64,000 nucleotides of DNA from Frigidibacter sp037095735 (GTDB taxonomy: Bacteria > Pseudomonadota > Alphaproteobacteria > Rhodobacterales > Rhodobacteraceae): contig NZ_JBAWKD010000008.1 in assembly GCF_037095735.1 (NCBI RefSeq), positions 77,251 through 141,250 on the forward strand, written 5' to 3'. The position numbers were made by a program, and so were the translations under genes. The notes beneath the pieces were generated by a model. It made no database searches. It had not been told where the DNA came from and saw nothing but the letters and a program-made list of their open reading frames with translations. This document shows, in pieces, positions 23,349 through 30,890 of the stretch; the first letter of the stretch is position 1; every line of letters starts with the position of its first letter.

Positions 23349-24328
23349 CAGTACTCGAGCCTCGGGTCGATGAGGGTGGAGAGAAGATCGACGACGATGT
23401 TGATCAGCACGAAGGCCGCCGCCGTCACGATGGCGATGCCCTGGATCAGCGGGAAATCGCGCTGCATCACGGCGTTGATGGTCAGCAGGCCAAGGCCGGG
23501 GTAGTCGAAGATGAACTCGACGACGAGCACGCCGCCCAGCAGCATCGAGAACTGCACCCCCAGCAGGTTCAGCAGCGGAACGGCCGCGTTCTTGACCCCG
23601 TGGCGGAAGACGATCTGGTTGCGCGACAGGCCGCGGACGGCGGCGATGCCGATGAAGCTCTGGCCCATGATCCCGGCGACCGAGACGGTCAGGGTGCGGA
23701 TGATGAAGGGGGCCATCTCGATCGCCAGCACGAAGGCGGGCAGGATCGTGTAGGCAAAGCCGTTGTAGCCGATGGCCGGCACCAGCTTCAGCTTCACCGA
23801 CAGCAGCAGCGCCAGCACGATCCCCAGCCAGAAGTTCGGCAGCGACACGAAGATCGACGAGCAGTAAAGCGCGATGCGGTCCGGCCAGCGGCCCTGGTTC
23901 AGCCCGCCCCAGACCCCGATCGGGATCGCGATGACCAGCGCGAAGACCATCGCCAGCACTGCCAGCTGGATCGTCTTCGGCGCGGTGTCGGCGATCAGGT
24001 CCAGCACCCGCGCGCGTTCCGAGCGCGTGGTGTCGTTGTAGCTCGATCCCCCCACCGCGGCGCCGTTGGCCGGGCGCACGAAGGACTGGCCGAGGTCGCC
24101 CTGCACCACGCCGCCGATGTAGCGGCCGAACTGCACGTAGATCGGGTCGCGCAGCCCCATCTCGGTCGCGATCTGCTCGATCAGCGCCTCGGGCGCCATG
24201 CCGCCGGCCATCAGGCGCACCGGGTCGCCGGGCACCACGCGCAGCAGCGTGAAGATCAGCGCCGAGACCAGGAAGACGATCAGCGCCCCCTGCGCAAGGC
24301 GGCGGGCGAGGAACCGCATCACGAACAT
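23348..24328 (-). CDS. ABC transporter permease (DppB-like)
   Basis: The 326-residue protein has the six-segment DppB/OppB layout: 'RFLARRLAQGALIVFLVSAL' at the start, 'RVVPGDPVRLMAGG', a periplasmic region and the coupling helix 'AAVRGLSRNQIVFRHGVKNA'. It forms the translocation pore with the DppC-like partner. It starts 122 nt after the binding-protein gene, a gap that contains an imperfect 12-bp stem-loop. That is a common way to make more binding protein than membrane subunits. Confidence 0.93.
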   Translation of the reverse strand: MFVMRFLARRLAQGALIVFLVSALIFTLLRVVPGDPVRLMAGGMAPEALIEQIATEMGLRDPIYVQFGRYIGGVVQGDLGQSFVRPANGAAVGGSSYNDTTRSERARVLDLIADTAPKTIQLAVLAMVFALVIAIPIGVWGGLNQGRWPDRIALYCSSIFVSLPNFWLGIVLALLLSVKLKLVPAIGYNGFAYTILPAFVLAIEMAPFIIRTLTVSVAGIMGQSFIGIAAVRGLSRNQIVFRHGVKNAAVPLLNLLGVQFSMLLGGVLVVEFIFDYPGLGLLTINAVMQRDFPLIQGIAIVTAAAFVLINIVVDLLSTLIDPRLEY

Positions 24329-24362
24329 TGCAGACAGACCTCTCTGGCTTCAGGCGGACAGG

Positions 24363-24397
24363 GCGCGCCCCCCGGGCGGATGCGGCGGGGGACGCGC
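24363..24397 (-). other. Intercistronic stem-loop after the binding-protein gene
   Basis: GCGCGCCCCCCG (24363-24374) pairs with CGGGGGACGCGC (24386-24397), with one mismatch in 12 pairs and an 11-nt loop. It lies between the substrate-binding protein and the first permease, and no T-run follows. A 3'-end mRNA-stabilising or partial attenuation role is likely. Confidence 0.45.
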
Positions 24398-24450
24398 GGT
24401 CGGGTCGGTGACTGGCGCGGACGGAGCTGCCGGCGCCGGTCGGGCGTGCC

Positions 24451-26031
24451 TCAGGCGGCGGACGAGACCTTCGAGGCGTCCGAAAGCCCGTCGGGATAGA
24501 TGAACAGCCCGTCGAGATCGGCGCGCATCGCGTGGATCAGCACCGAGGTGAACAGCGACAGCGCGGGAACCTTGTCGGCCAGCATCGGCATCAGGTTCGT
24601 CTGCAGCGATTCCTTGCGCGCCTCGAGCGAGGTCGCGTTGCGCTCGGCATCCAGCGCCGCGTCGATCTCGGGATCCTCGATCCCGCAGATCCGCTTCGAG
24701 GTCGAATGGAAGTGCGTCCGCAGCACGAGGTCGGGCTCGGGCGAGCCGGTGGACCAGCCGCAGTCGACCATGTGGCCCGGGCCACCGCCCGGACGGTCAT
24801 AGAGCCGCTCGTTCCAGGCGGCGACCTCCATGACGTTCAGCGTCACCGGGAAGCCCTGCTCCTGCAGCATCGCGGTGATCACCTCGCCGTATTCCTTGGT
24901 CTTCGGGTAGAAGCCGGTCGAGGTGATGTATTCCAGCTCGGGCAGGCCCTGGCCGTTCGGGAAGCCCGCCTCGGCCAGCAGGCGCTGGCATTCCTCGGGG
25001 TCGTATTCCGGGTAGTTCTCGAGATCGGTGTATCCGAACTTGATCGGCGAGATGTAGTTTGACGAGGCCTCGCCGGCGTTGCCCATCACCTCCATGATCA
25101 TCGAGCGGTCGATGGCATGGGCGGCGGCCTTGCGCAGGCGGGCATCGTTGAACGGCGGCTTCGAGCAGCGGAACCACAGGTACTTGTTCTCGACCGAGAC
25201 GAGGCGCGAGAGCTTGATGTCCTTGTTGCCTTCCAGCGTCTGCACCTGTTCGGGCTCGAGCCGCTCGATGACGTCGGCCTGACCGTTCATCAGCGAGAGC
25301 ATCCGGGTGGTGGCGTCACCCACGAACGAGAAGGTCACGCCCGAGATCGTCGGCGCGCCCTTGAAGTAGCCCGGGAAGGCTTCCATCACCGTGTCGTTGC
25401 CGCGCTGCTCGACGAACTTGAACGGGCCGGTGCCGTTCAGGCGCTGGCTCAGTGCGCCCTTCGGCCCTTCGGCCACGTCCTTGGCCGACAGGATCGGCAG
25501 GTACGAGGCGAGGAAGATGAAGAGCGAGGCGCCATAGCCGCCCTTCGAGGTGTCGACGATCACCGTGTAGTCGTCCGGCGTCTCGACGTCGAAGGTGTCG
25601 GTCGGGCCCGGATAGACCTGCTTCGGCCGGTCCAGCTGCGAGCCGTAGAGGAAGGTCGCCTTCACGTCTTCCGAGGTGAAGGGCTTGCCGTCATGGAAGC
25701 TCACGCCCTCGCGCAGCTTGATCTGCAGCCGCGAGGCCGACAGCTCGGTGATCTCGGTCGCCAGTTCGTAGATCACTTCGTCCGGGGTCTCGGGGCGCAT
25801 GGGCGCGCGGGTGAGGAAGCCCATGACGAAGCCTTCGATGTTCGACTGCGACAGCGTGGTGTGCGCGGTCGGGTCCCAGTTGCCGGTGATGTTCTCGGCA
25901 GACAGGAACACCAGCGGCTTGGCGCCCTGCGCATGGGCGCGGCCGATGAAGAAGTCCGGGTTGATGCGCGTCAGCGCCACGCCGGCGCCGGCGAGCGCGG
26001 CAGAGTTGAGGAACGATCGTCTGTTCAGCAT
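24451..26031 (-). CDS. ABC transporter substrate-binding protein (extracellular solute-binding family 5)
   Basis: The 526-residue protein begins with a Tat-like signal ('MLNRRSFLNSAALAGAGVAL'). The body is a family 5 (DppA/OppA) binding protein: 'YELATEITELSASRLQIKLR', 'VSFHDGKPFTSEDVKATFLY', 'TGPFKFVEQRGNDTVMEAF' and 'FRCSKPPFNDARLRKAAAHA'. These proteins bind peptides, and also nickel, opines, glycosides or other bulky solutes. Co-localisation with an amidohydrolase, kinases and ethanolamine ammonia-lyase suggests an ethanolamine-bearing ligand rather than a peptide; this is inference. The Tat motif implies export in folded form. It is the first transporter gene of the operon. Confidence 0.92.
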   Translation of the reverse strand: MLNRRSFLNSAALAGAGVALTRINPDFFIGRAHAQGAKPLVFLSAENITGNWDPTAHTTLSQSNIEGFVMGFLTRAPMRPETPDEVIYELATEITELSASRLQIKLREGVSFHDGKPFTSEDVKATFLYGSQLDRPKQVYPGPTDTFDVETPDDYTVIVDTSKGGYGASLFIFLASYLPILSAKDVAEGPKGALSQRLNGTGPFKFVEQRGNDTVMEAFPGYFKGAPTISGVTFSFVGDATTRMLSLMNGQADVIERLEPEQVQTLEGNKDIKLSRLVSVENKYLWFRCSKPPFNDARLRKAAAHAIDRSMIMEVMGNAGEASSNYISPIKFGYTDLENYPEYDPEECQRLLAEAGFPNGQGLPELEYITSTGFYPKTKEYGEVITAMLQEQGFPVTLNVMEVAAWNERLYDRPGGGPGHMVDCGWSTGSPEPDLVLRTHFHSTSKRICGIEDPEIDAALDAERNATSLEARKESLQTNLMPMLADKVPALSLFTSVLIHAMRADLDGLFIYPDGLSDASKVSSAA

Positions 26032-26109
26032 GCGTCTCTCCTGTCGGGATTCGTTTTTGGTTCTGGGGTCGTGAAGGGAGGGCCCGGGAATGTCCGGGAC
26101 GGCCCGGCC

Positions 26110-26901
26110 TCAGGCCGGGACCGGCGTCCTGATCGCCGAAAGGCGGTGCAGCATCGCGGCGTGAAGCTCGGGCGTGGCCGCGGCCAGCACGTCGCCGCCC
26201 GACCCGAGGCCGAGCGCGCGGCCCGACCAGTCGGTGATCACCCCGCCCGCGCCGCGGATGATCTGCACCAGCGGCAGGTAGTCATAGGGCTGCAGCCCGA
26301 TCTCGAGCACGAGGTCGCAATGCCCCGAGGCCAGCAGGCCGTAGCTGTAGCAATCCCCGCCGAAGCGCAGCAGCCGGACATTGTCGTAAAGCGCGTCATA
26401 GGCGGCGCGCAGCGGGCCAGTGAACAGCATCGGATCGGTGGTGTAGGCCAGCGCCTGCGCAAGGTCGCGGCAGTCCGAGGTGCGGCAGGGCACGCCGTTG
26501 AACAACGAGGGCAGGCCCGCACAGCCCTGCCAGCGCTCGCCCAGGGCCGGCATCTCGATCTGGCCAAGCCAGGGCGTGCCGTCCTTCAGCAGCGCCATGA
26601 GGTTGCCGAACAGCGGGTGGCCGGTGACGAAGGACTTGGTACCGTCGATCGGGTCCACCACCCAGACCTCGCGCGCCTCGAGCCGCTCGGGGTCCTGTTC
26701 CTCGCCGAAGATCCCGTGCGCGGGGAAGGTCTCGGCGATGCGGGCGCGCATGAAGGCCTCGATCTCGCGATCGGCGACGGTGACCGGCGAGCGGTCCTCC
26801 TTGGCATCCACCGCCAGCGGCCGGCGATAGTAGCCCATCGCCATCTGCCGCGCGGCATCGGCCACCTGCGACGCGAATTCGAGTTCCGGGGGGAGTGTCA
26901 T
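26110..26901 (-). CDS. Inositol-monophosphatase-family phosphatase (histidinol-phosphatase-like)
   Basis: The 263-residue protein has the metal-binding signatures of the IMPase/FIG superfamily: 'GIFGEEQDPE', 'VWVVDPIDGTKSFVTG' and, near the C-terminus, 'VITDWSGRAL'. Its segment 'GGDCYSYGLLASGHCDLVLE' resembles HisN-type histidinol phosphatases, but no his genes are near. As the first gene of the catabolic operon it more likely removes phosphate from an imported or kinase-made intermediate. The Mg-dependent chemistry is known for the family; the substrate is not deducible. The ATG at 26901 fits the family start; the frame is open to 26985. Confidence 0.85.
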   Translation of the reverse strand: MTLPPELEFASQVADAARQMAMGYYRRPLAVDAKEDRSPVTVADREIEAFMRARIAETFPAHGIFGEEQDPERLEAREVWVVDPIDGTKSFVTGHPLFGNLMALLKDGTPWLGQIEMPALGERWQGCAGLPSLFNGVPCRTSDCRDLAQALAYTTDPMLFTGPLRAAYDALYDNVRLLRFGGDCYSYGLLASGHCDLVLEIGLQPYDYLPLVQIIRGAGGVITDWSGRALGLGSGGDVLAAATPELHAAMLHRLSAIRTPVPA

Positions 26902-26959
26902 GTCGTGCAGTCCTGAGCTTTTGAGCCAGCTTTTGCCGCGACGCCCCCGACTCGCACGC

Positions 26960-27104
26960 CAAAACACATGCAAACCCACAGACACGCACTCAAATACACA
27001 TTTCGATTAAAATCTGCCCACCGGAAGCCGCCTTTTGGGCCGTCATAGGGCAAACCTTGCGTGGCACTGTGTGCGAATCGCCGCCTGATGCGCCAAAACG
27101 CACA
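26960..27104. promoter_or_regulatory. Divergent promoter region with three CAAA..CACA direct repeats
   Basis: Three related 11-mers lie in the gap between the phosphatase gene and the DeoR-type regulator: CAAAACACATG (26960-26970), CAAATACACAT (26991-27001) and CAAAACGCACA (27094-27104). The area around 26957-27015 is also unusually AT-rich for this genome. DeoR-family regulators often bind direct repeats near their own divergent promoters, so these are candidate operators. This is pattern-based only. Confidence 0.4.
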
Positions 27105-27176
27105 GAAATCCCCAAGGAATGTGGACTTGCTCCGGCGAAGCCTGCACACAGATCCACATCGGCAAGGAGACGAACG

Positions 27177-27956
27177 ATGTGGTCACACGAGCGGCAGGCG
27201 CAGATTCTCGCGCTGATCGGGCAGGACGGCAAGGTATCCGCCAACGAGCTCGCCACCCGCTTCGAGGTCTCGCGCGAGACGGTGCGGCGCGACCTGCTCG
27301 AGATGGAGGAGGCGGGGCTGCTGCAGCGGGTCCATGGCGGCGCGGTGCCCTCGACCCTGGCAGAGCCGGAACCCACCTTCGCCACCCGCCTCGTGCAGTT
27401 CGCCGCGCAGAAGCAGGCGATCGGCCAGCTGGCCTGCGACCTGATCCCGCTCGGATCGACCTGCTTCGTCGACGCCGGCACCACCACCACCGCCTTCGCC
27501 AGTGCGCTCGCCGCGCGCGGCGAGATCCGGGTGATCACCAATTCGCTCGAAATCGCCAGCCTGATGAGCAAGGGGCGCGACTGCGACGTGCTGCTGCTGG
27601 GCGGCCGCCCCCATGCCGACGTGCCCGCGACCTATGGCGAGATGACCCTGTCGGAGATCGACCGGTTCTGGGCCGATTACGCGGTGATCTCGCCGGTGGC
27701 GCTGGACCGCCAGCGCGGGGCCAGCGATTACGAACTGCACGAGGCCGAGGTCGCCCGCGCGATGATCCGGCATTCGAACAGCTGCATGATGCTGTGCCAT
27801 TCCGCCAAGCTGAACACCGAAAGCCGCGTGTCGATCTGCCGGCTGGACGACATCGACCATCTCGTGACCGACGATCAGGGCGAGGCCTTTGCCCTGCCCC
27901 GCGGTCAGACGCATTACGCGCCCGCACAGGGCCCGCTGCGCGCGATGCGGCCCTGA
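27177..27956 (+). CDS. DeoR-family transcriptional regulator
   Basis: The 259-residue protein has an N-terminal DeoR winged helix ('ERQAQILALIGQDGKVSANE', 'FEVSRETVRRDLLEMEE', 'LLQRVHGGAV'). A sugar-phosphate-isomerase-like sensor domain follows, with 'GSTCFVDAGTTTTAFASAL' and 'IRVITNSLEIASLM'. Family members usually repress and respond to phosphorylated intermediates. AAGGAG precedes the ATG by 7 nt. It is transcribed away from the phosphatase-transporter-EutBC operon and is its likely regulator; an effector made by one of the operon's kinases would fit the family. Confidence 0.92.
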   Translation: MWSHERQAQILALIGQDGKVSANELATRFEVSRETVRRDLLEMEEAGLLQRVHGGAVPSTLAEPEPTFATRLVQFAAQKQAIGQLACDLIPLGSTCFVDAGTTTTAFASALAARGEIRVITNSLEIASLMSKGRDCDVLLLGGRPHADVPATYGEMTLSEIDRFWADYAVISPVALDRQRGASDYELHEAEVARAMIRHSNSCMMLCHSAKLNTESRVSICRLDDIDHLVTDDQGEAFALPRGQTHYAPAQGPLRAMRP

Positions 27957-28043
27957 GGCGCAACGGCACGGCGTAACGCGCGCCGCTCCCGCCGCGGGCG
28001 GCTGCCGCGCACATGGCGCGGCGTCTTCATCGATGGTGGGAAA

Positions 28044-28120
28044 TGGCGGACCCGGAGCGATTCGAACGCCCGACCCCCAGATTCGTAGTCTGGTGCTCTA
28101 TCCAGCTGAGCTACGGGTCC
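28044..28120 (-). tRNA. tRNA-Arg (anticodon ACG)
   Basis: On the minus strand the 77 bases fold as a complete cloverleaf. The acceptor stem GGACCCG pairs with CGGGTCC, the D-arm has AGCTCAGCTGGATAGAGC, the anticodon loop is CTACGAA, the T-arm has GTTCGAATC, and CCA is encoded at the 3' end. The ACG anticodon would become ICG and read CGU, CGC and CGA. It stands alone between the DeoR gene and the sensor kinase gene. Confidence 0.96.
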
Positions 28121-28237
28121 GCTGTGAGGGGCCGTTTAGCGATGCTGTCGGGGACATGCAATAGACTTCGTCGCAGGACCCGGAAGATTTTGCGATGCCC
28201 CGACGTAAGCCCTCGCCAGACCGCGTGCCGCCCCCTG

Positions 28238-29653
28238 TCAGGCCGCGACCTCGGCCACGCTCACCGACTTCGGCAGCCGGATCACGAATTCCGTGCCATC
28301 GGCATCCGAGCGCACCAGCTCGAGCCGGCCGCCATGCCCGCGCACGATCTCTGCCGAGATCGCGAGGCCAAGCCCGGTGCCGCCCTTGCGGATCCCACCC
28401 TGGAAAGGCTGGAACAGGTGCTCCTTCGCGCGTTCGGGCAGGCCGGGGCCGGTGTCGCCGATGCGGATCCACCAATCGCGGTCGTCCTCGCCGCCGCCGA
28501 CCTCGATCGTGCCGGGCTGGCCGGTCGCTTCGATCGCCTGGCGCGCGTTGCGCACGAGGTTCTGCAGCACGCGGTGCAGCTGCTCGCCATCGGCGCGCAC
28601 CGCAAGGCTGCCGGCCACGTCGGTGACGAAGTCCACCTGCCCGGCCTCGGCCGCCGGCCGCTCGCCGTCCAGCACCTCGGCCACCAGATTGGCCAGCATG
28701 AACCGGTGCAGGCGCGGCGGCGGCTCTTCGGCCCGGCCGAAGGTCAGGGTGCTCTCGCACAGGTTCACCGCGCGCGAGATCGAGCCCACCAGCTTCGGCG
28801 TCGCCTTCTTCACCGCCGGATCCTCGGAGCTTTCCATCCGGTCGGCGAAAAGCTGGGCGGTGGTCAGGATGTTGCGCAGGTCGTGGCTGATCTTGGCCAC
28901 CGCGCTGCCCAGCTGCGCCAGACGCTCCTTCTGCCGCAGCGCGCCGATCAGCTGCGTCTGCATCCGCGCCATCGCCTCTTCGGCCTCGCGCAGCTCGTCG
29001 ATGCGCGCAGTGGGCTCGATGACGTGGCGGGCATCCTCGGGCGCCTCGGCATAGCGGGTCATGTGCTCGACCACCCGCGCCATCGGCTTCAGGATCAGCC
29101 GGCGCGCGGCCAGGAACAGCAGGAAGGCCAGCAGCACCGAGATCGCCGCCGACAGCGTCAGCACCCGCAGCGCGTAATCGAACATCTCGCGCCGCATCGG
29201 CCCGGTTTCCATCGTGATCTCGATCAGCTGCCCGCCCTCGCGCACAGGGCGGCCGATCACCCGGATCACCCGGTTCTCGCCGTCCAGCAGCGTCGCCATC
29301 GCGTCGCGGATCAGGCCGAGCGAGCTGGCGCTGCGCAGGTCGTAGCTGGCATAGACCTCGCCCGGGATCGGCGAGGACAGCACCAGCTGGCGCATCTCGT
29401 CGCGGCGCAGGACCACGTTGAACACCCCGGCGTTGGCCAGCAGCTCCTTCTCGAGATCCTCCGAGATCATGTCGTCGGTGGTCAGCAGCGCGAGCGAGGC
29501 GATCTGCGCCCGCTCGAGCCGCAGCTCGAGATAGTCCTCGCGGTAGCGCGCGACAGAAGGCACAAGGATCAGCAGCTCCGCCAGCACGACGAAGACGGTT
29601 GTCAGCAGAAGGAAGCGCCCCGAAAGCGTGTTCAGGAATCTCGGCCGTCGCAT
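28238..29653 (-). CDS. Sensor histidine kinase
   Basis: The 471-residue protein has membrane segments at about 12-35 and 165-190, a periplasmic region between them and a HAMP-like linker. A phospho-acceptor domain follows with 'AKISHDLRNILTTAQL' (His257), then an HATPase domain ('LQNLVRNARQAIEATG', 'IRIGDTGPGLPERAK', 'GGTGLGLAISAEIVRGHGG'). It should be a membrane-bound two-component kinase; no response regulator gene is adjacent, so it is an orphan. I chose the ATG at 29653 because AAGG lies just upstream and the membrane segment follows closely. The frame is open to 29869, but that extension is basic and proline-rich and overlaps a likely promoter region. Confidence 0.88.
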   Translation of the reverse strand: MRRPRFLNTLSGRFLLLTTVFVVLAELLILVPSVARYREDYLELRLERAQIASLALLTTDDMISEDLEKELLANAGVFNVVLRRDEMRQLVLSSPIPGEVYASYDLRSASSLGLIRDAMATLLDGENRVIRVIGRPVREGGQLIEITMETGPMRREMFDYALRVLTLSAAISVLLAFLLFLAARRLILKPMARVVEHMTRYAEAPEDARHVIEPTARIDELREAEEAMARMQTQLIGALRQKERLAQLGSAVAKISHDLRNILTTAQLFADRMESSEDPAVKKATPKLVGSISRAVNLCESTLTFGRAEEPPPRLHRFMLANLVAEVLDGERPAAEAGQVDFVTDVAGSLAVRADGEQLHRVLQNLVRNARQAIEATGQPGTIEVGGGEDDRDWWIRIGDTGPGLPERAKEHLFQPFQGGIRKGGTGLGLAISAEIVRGHGGRLELVRSDADGTEFVIRLPKSVSVAEVAA

Positions 29654-29984
29654 CCTTGCCCTTCGCGGTCCTTTCGGCCCATCCAGCGCCCGCCCCGATG
29701 GCGGTAGCACCAGTCTACCCCGGAAACCTTTGCGTGAGATAGGCATGGGCTTCCTTGGCACAACGTCGTGGAAGTATAAATCCGTCGATTCTCGTCGGGT
29801 TCCGCGGCGGCGGGCCGGCGGGGCCGGCCTGCGCGGCTTTCGCCCGTGCAGACAGCGGAAAATCCCCACCCGGCCGATTGACTCGCGGACGGGACGCCAT
29901 TAAAGGGCGGGCTTCGAATGACGCAGTGCTCGAATCCCGGCCCCGATGGCGGGGCATCGCGCTGCCCGGAACGGAGTACGAGCG
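29654..29984. other. Intergenic region upstream of rpmH
   Basis: This 331-bp gap separates the divergent kinase gene and rpmH. It holds the rpmH promoter candidate at 29878-29906 and an AT-rich stretch near 29765-29780 (GTATAAATCC). I see no gene with a credible start here and no DnaA-box cluster, so no origin is claimed despite the rpmH-rnpA neighbourhood. Confidence 0.5.
29878..29906 (+). promoter_or_regulatory. Candidate promoter of rpmH-rnpA-yidD
   Basis: TTGACT (29878-29883), a 17-bp spacer and TAAAGG (29901-29906) form a reasonable sigma-70-type promoter about 80 bp before the rpmH start codon. The -35 element is near consensus and the -10 element is weaker. Confidence 0.45.
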
Positions 29985-30122
29985 ATGACCAAACGCACTT
30001 TCCAGCCGTCGAACCTGGTTCGCAAGCGCCGCCACGGCTTCCGTGCCCGCATGGCGACCAAGGGTGGCCAGAAGGTTCTGAACGCCCGCCGCGCCCGCGG
30101 CCGCAAGGTCCTGAGCGCCTGA
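29985..30122 (+). CDS. rpmH: 50S ribosomal protein L34
   Basis: The 45-codon gene starts with 'MTKRTFQPSNLVRKRRHGFR' and ends 'ARGRKVLSA', which is L34 almost throughout. It is one residue longer than the usual 44 because of a Thr after the initiator Met. L34 is a basic protein bound to 23S rRNA in the large subunit. It heads the conserved rpmH-rnpA-yidD-(ttcA)-yidC order of Proteobacteria. Confidence 0.97.
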   Translation: MTKRTFQPSNLVRKRRHGFRARMATKGGQKVLNARRARGRKVLSA

Positions 30123-30187
30123 GATCCCGTGGTCCCGACCCGGTCGGGACCGCCCGTGGACAGGTGCCCCCTCGCGAAGGCATGGCC

Positions 30188-30652
30188 ATGACACCGCCGG
30201 TCGCCCCCGTTCTCGACACGGGACCGCAGCCGGCGGTTTCCGTTTGCCCGGCCGCCGGCCCGGCGCCGCTGAAGCCGCAGATCCTGGCGCAGCGCGCCGA
30301 TTTCCTGCGCGCGGCGCAGGCGCGGCGACGGGGGATGCCCGGCTTCCTGCTGCAGGCGCGCGAGCGCCGCGCCGAAGAGCCCGCCGGGCCGCAGGCGCTG
30401 CGCGTGGGCTTCACCTGCTCGAAGAAGGTCGGCAATGCCGTGCTGCGCAACCGCGCCAAGCGGCGGCTGCGGGCGCTGGCGGCCGAGATCCTGCCGCAGC
30501 TTGGCCGGGCAGGCTGGGACTACGTGCTGATCGGCCGCCCCGAGGTGACGATCGCCCGCCCCTTCGCAGAGCTGCGCGACGACCTGATCCGCGCCATGGG
30601 CCAGATCCACGACACGCCGATCGACAATCGCCCGCGGAAGCCGCGGAAATGA
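30188..30652 (+). CDS. rnpA: Ribonuclease P protein component
   Basis: The protein (154 residues from 30188) carries the RnpA core: 'LAQRADFLRAAQARRRG', 'RVGFTCSKKVGNAVLRNRAK' with the RNR-type motif, and 'GWDYVLIGRPEVT'. It binds the RNase P RNA and helps mature tRNA 5' ends. About 30 residues precede the canonical start ('MTPPVAPVLDTGPQPAVSVC'), so the chain is longer than the usual 110-125. The ATG at 30188 has GAAGG 7 nt upstream; an ATG at 30182 is also in frame. It lies 65 nt after rpmH and overlaps yidD by 4 nt. Confidence 0.93.
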   Translation: MTPPVAPVLDTGPQPAVSVCPAAGPAPLKPQILAQRADFLRAAQARRRGMPGFLLQARERRAEEPAGPQALRVGFTCSKKVGNAVLRNRAKRRLRALAAEILPQLGRAGWDYVLIGRPEVTIARPFAELRDDLIRAMGQIHDTPIDNRPRKPRK

Positions 30653-30888
30653 CCCCGCTGGCCCGGCTCCTGTCGCTGCCGGTCCATGCCTACAGGCTGA
30701 CGGCCAGCGCCTGGATCGGGCGCAGCTGCCGCTTCCAGCCGACCTGCTCGGAATATGCGCTCGACGCGCTGAAGATCCACGGCGGGCTGAAGGGCGGATA
30801 TCTTGCCGCCCACCGCATCTGCCGCTGCCATCCCTGGGGCGGTTCGGGCTATGATCCCGTGCCGACCCGACCCTCCAAGGACACCTGA
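30649..30888 (+). CDS. yidD: Membrane protein insertion efficiency factor YidD
   Basis: The 79-residue protein shows the YidD core 'CRFQPTCSEYALDALKIHGG' and the following 'CRCHPWGGSGYDPVP', with the conserved cysteines. It is a small membrane-associated protein that aids YidC-dependent insertion. The ATG overlaps the rnpA stop (ATGA), as in most Proteobacteria. Confidence 0.95.
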   Translation: MTPLARLLSLPVHAYRLTASAWIGRSCRFQPTCSEYALDALKIHGGLKGGYLAAHRICRCHPWGGSGYDPVPTRPSKDT

Positions 30889-30890
30889 CG

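Noticed and set aside
26110..26901. A genuine histidine-biosynthesis hisN gene
   Set aside because: Family similarity exists, but it lies first in a catabolic transport operon with no his genes around it, so the family name only is used.
29751..29768. A sigma-54 promoter before rpmH (TGGCAC near 29752)
   Set aside because: The second element should be TTGC about five bases later, but CGTG is present. A sigma-70-like pair at 29878-29906 fits better.
29654..30200. A chromosome origin next to rpmH-rnpA
   Set aside because: No cluster of DnaA boxes, no AT-rich unwinding element of useful length and no dnaA or dnaN gene is present.
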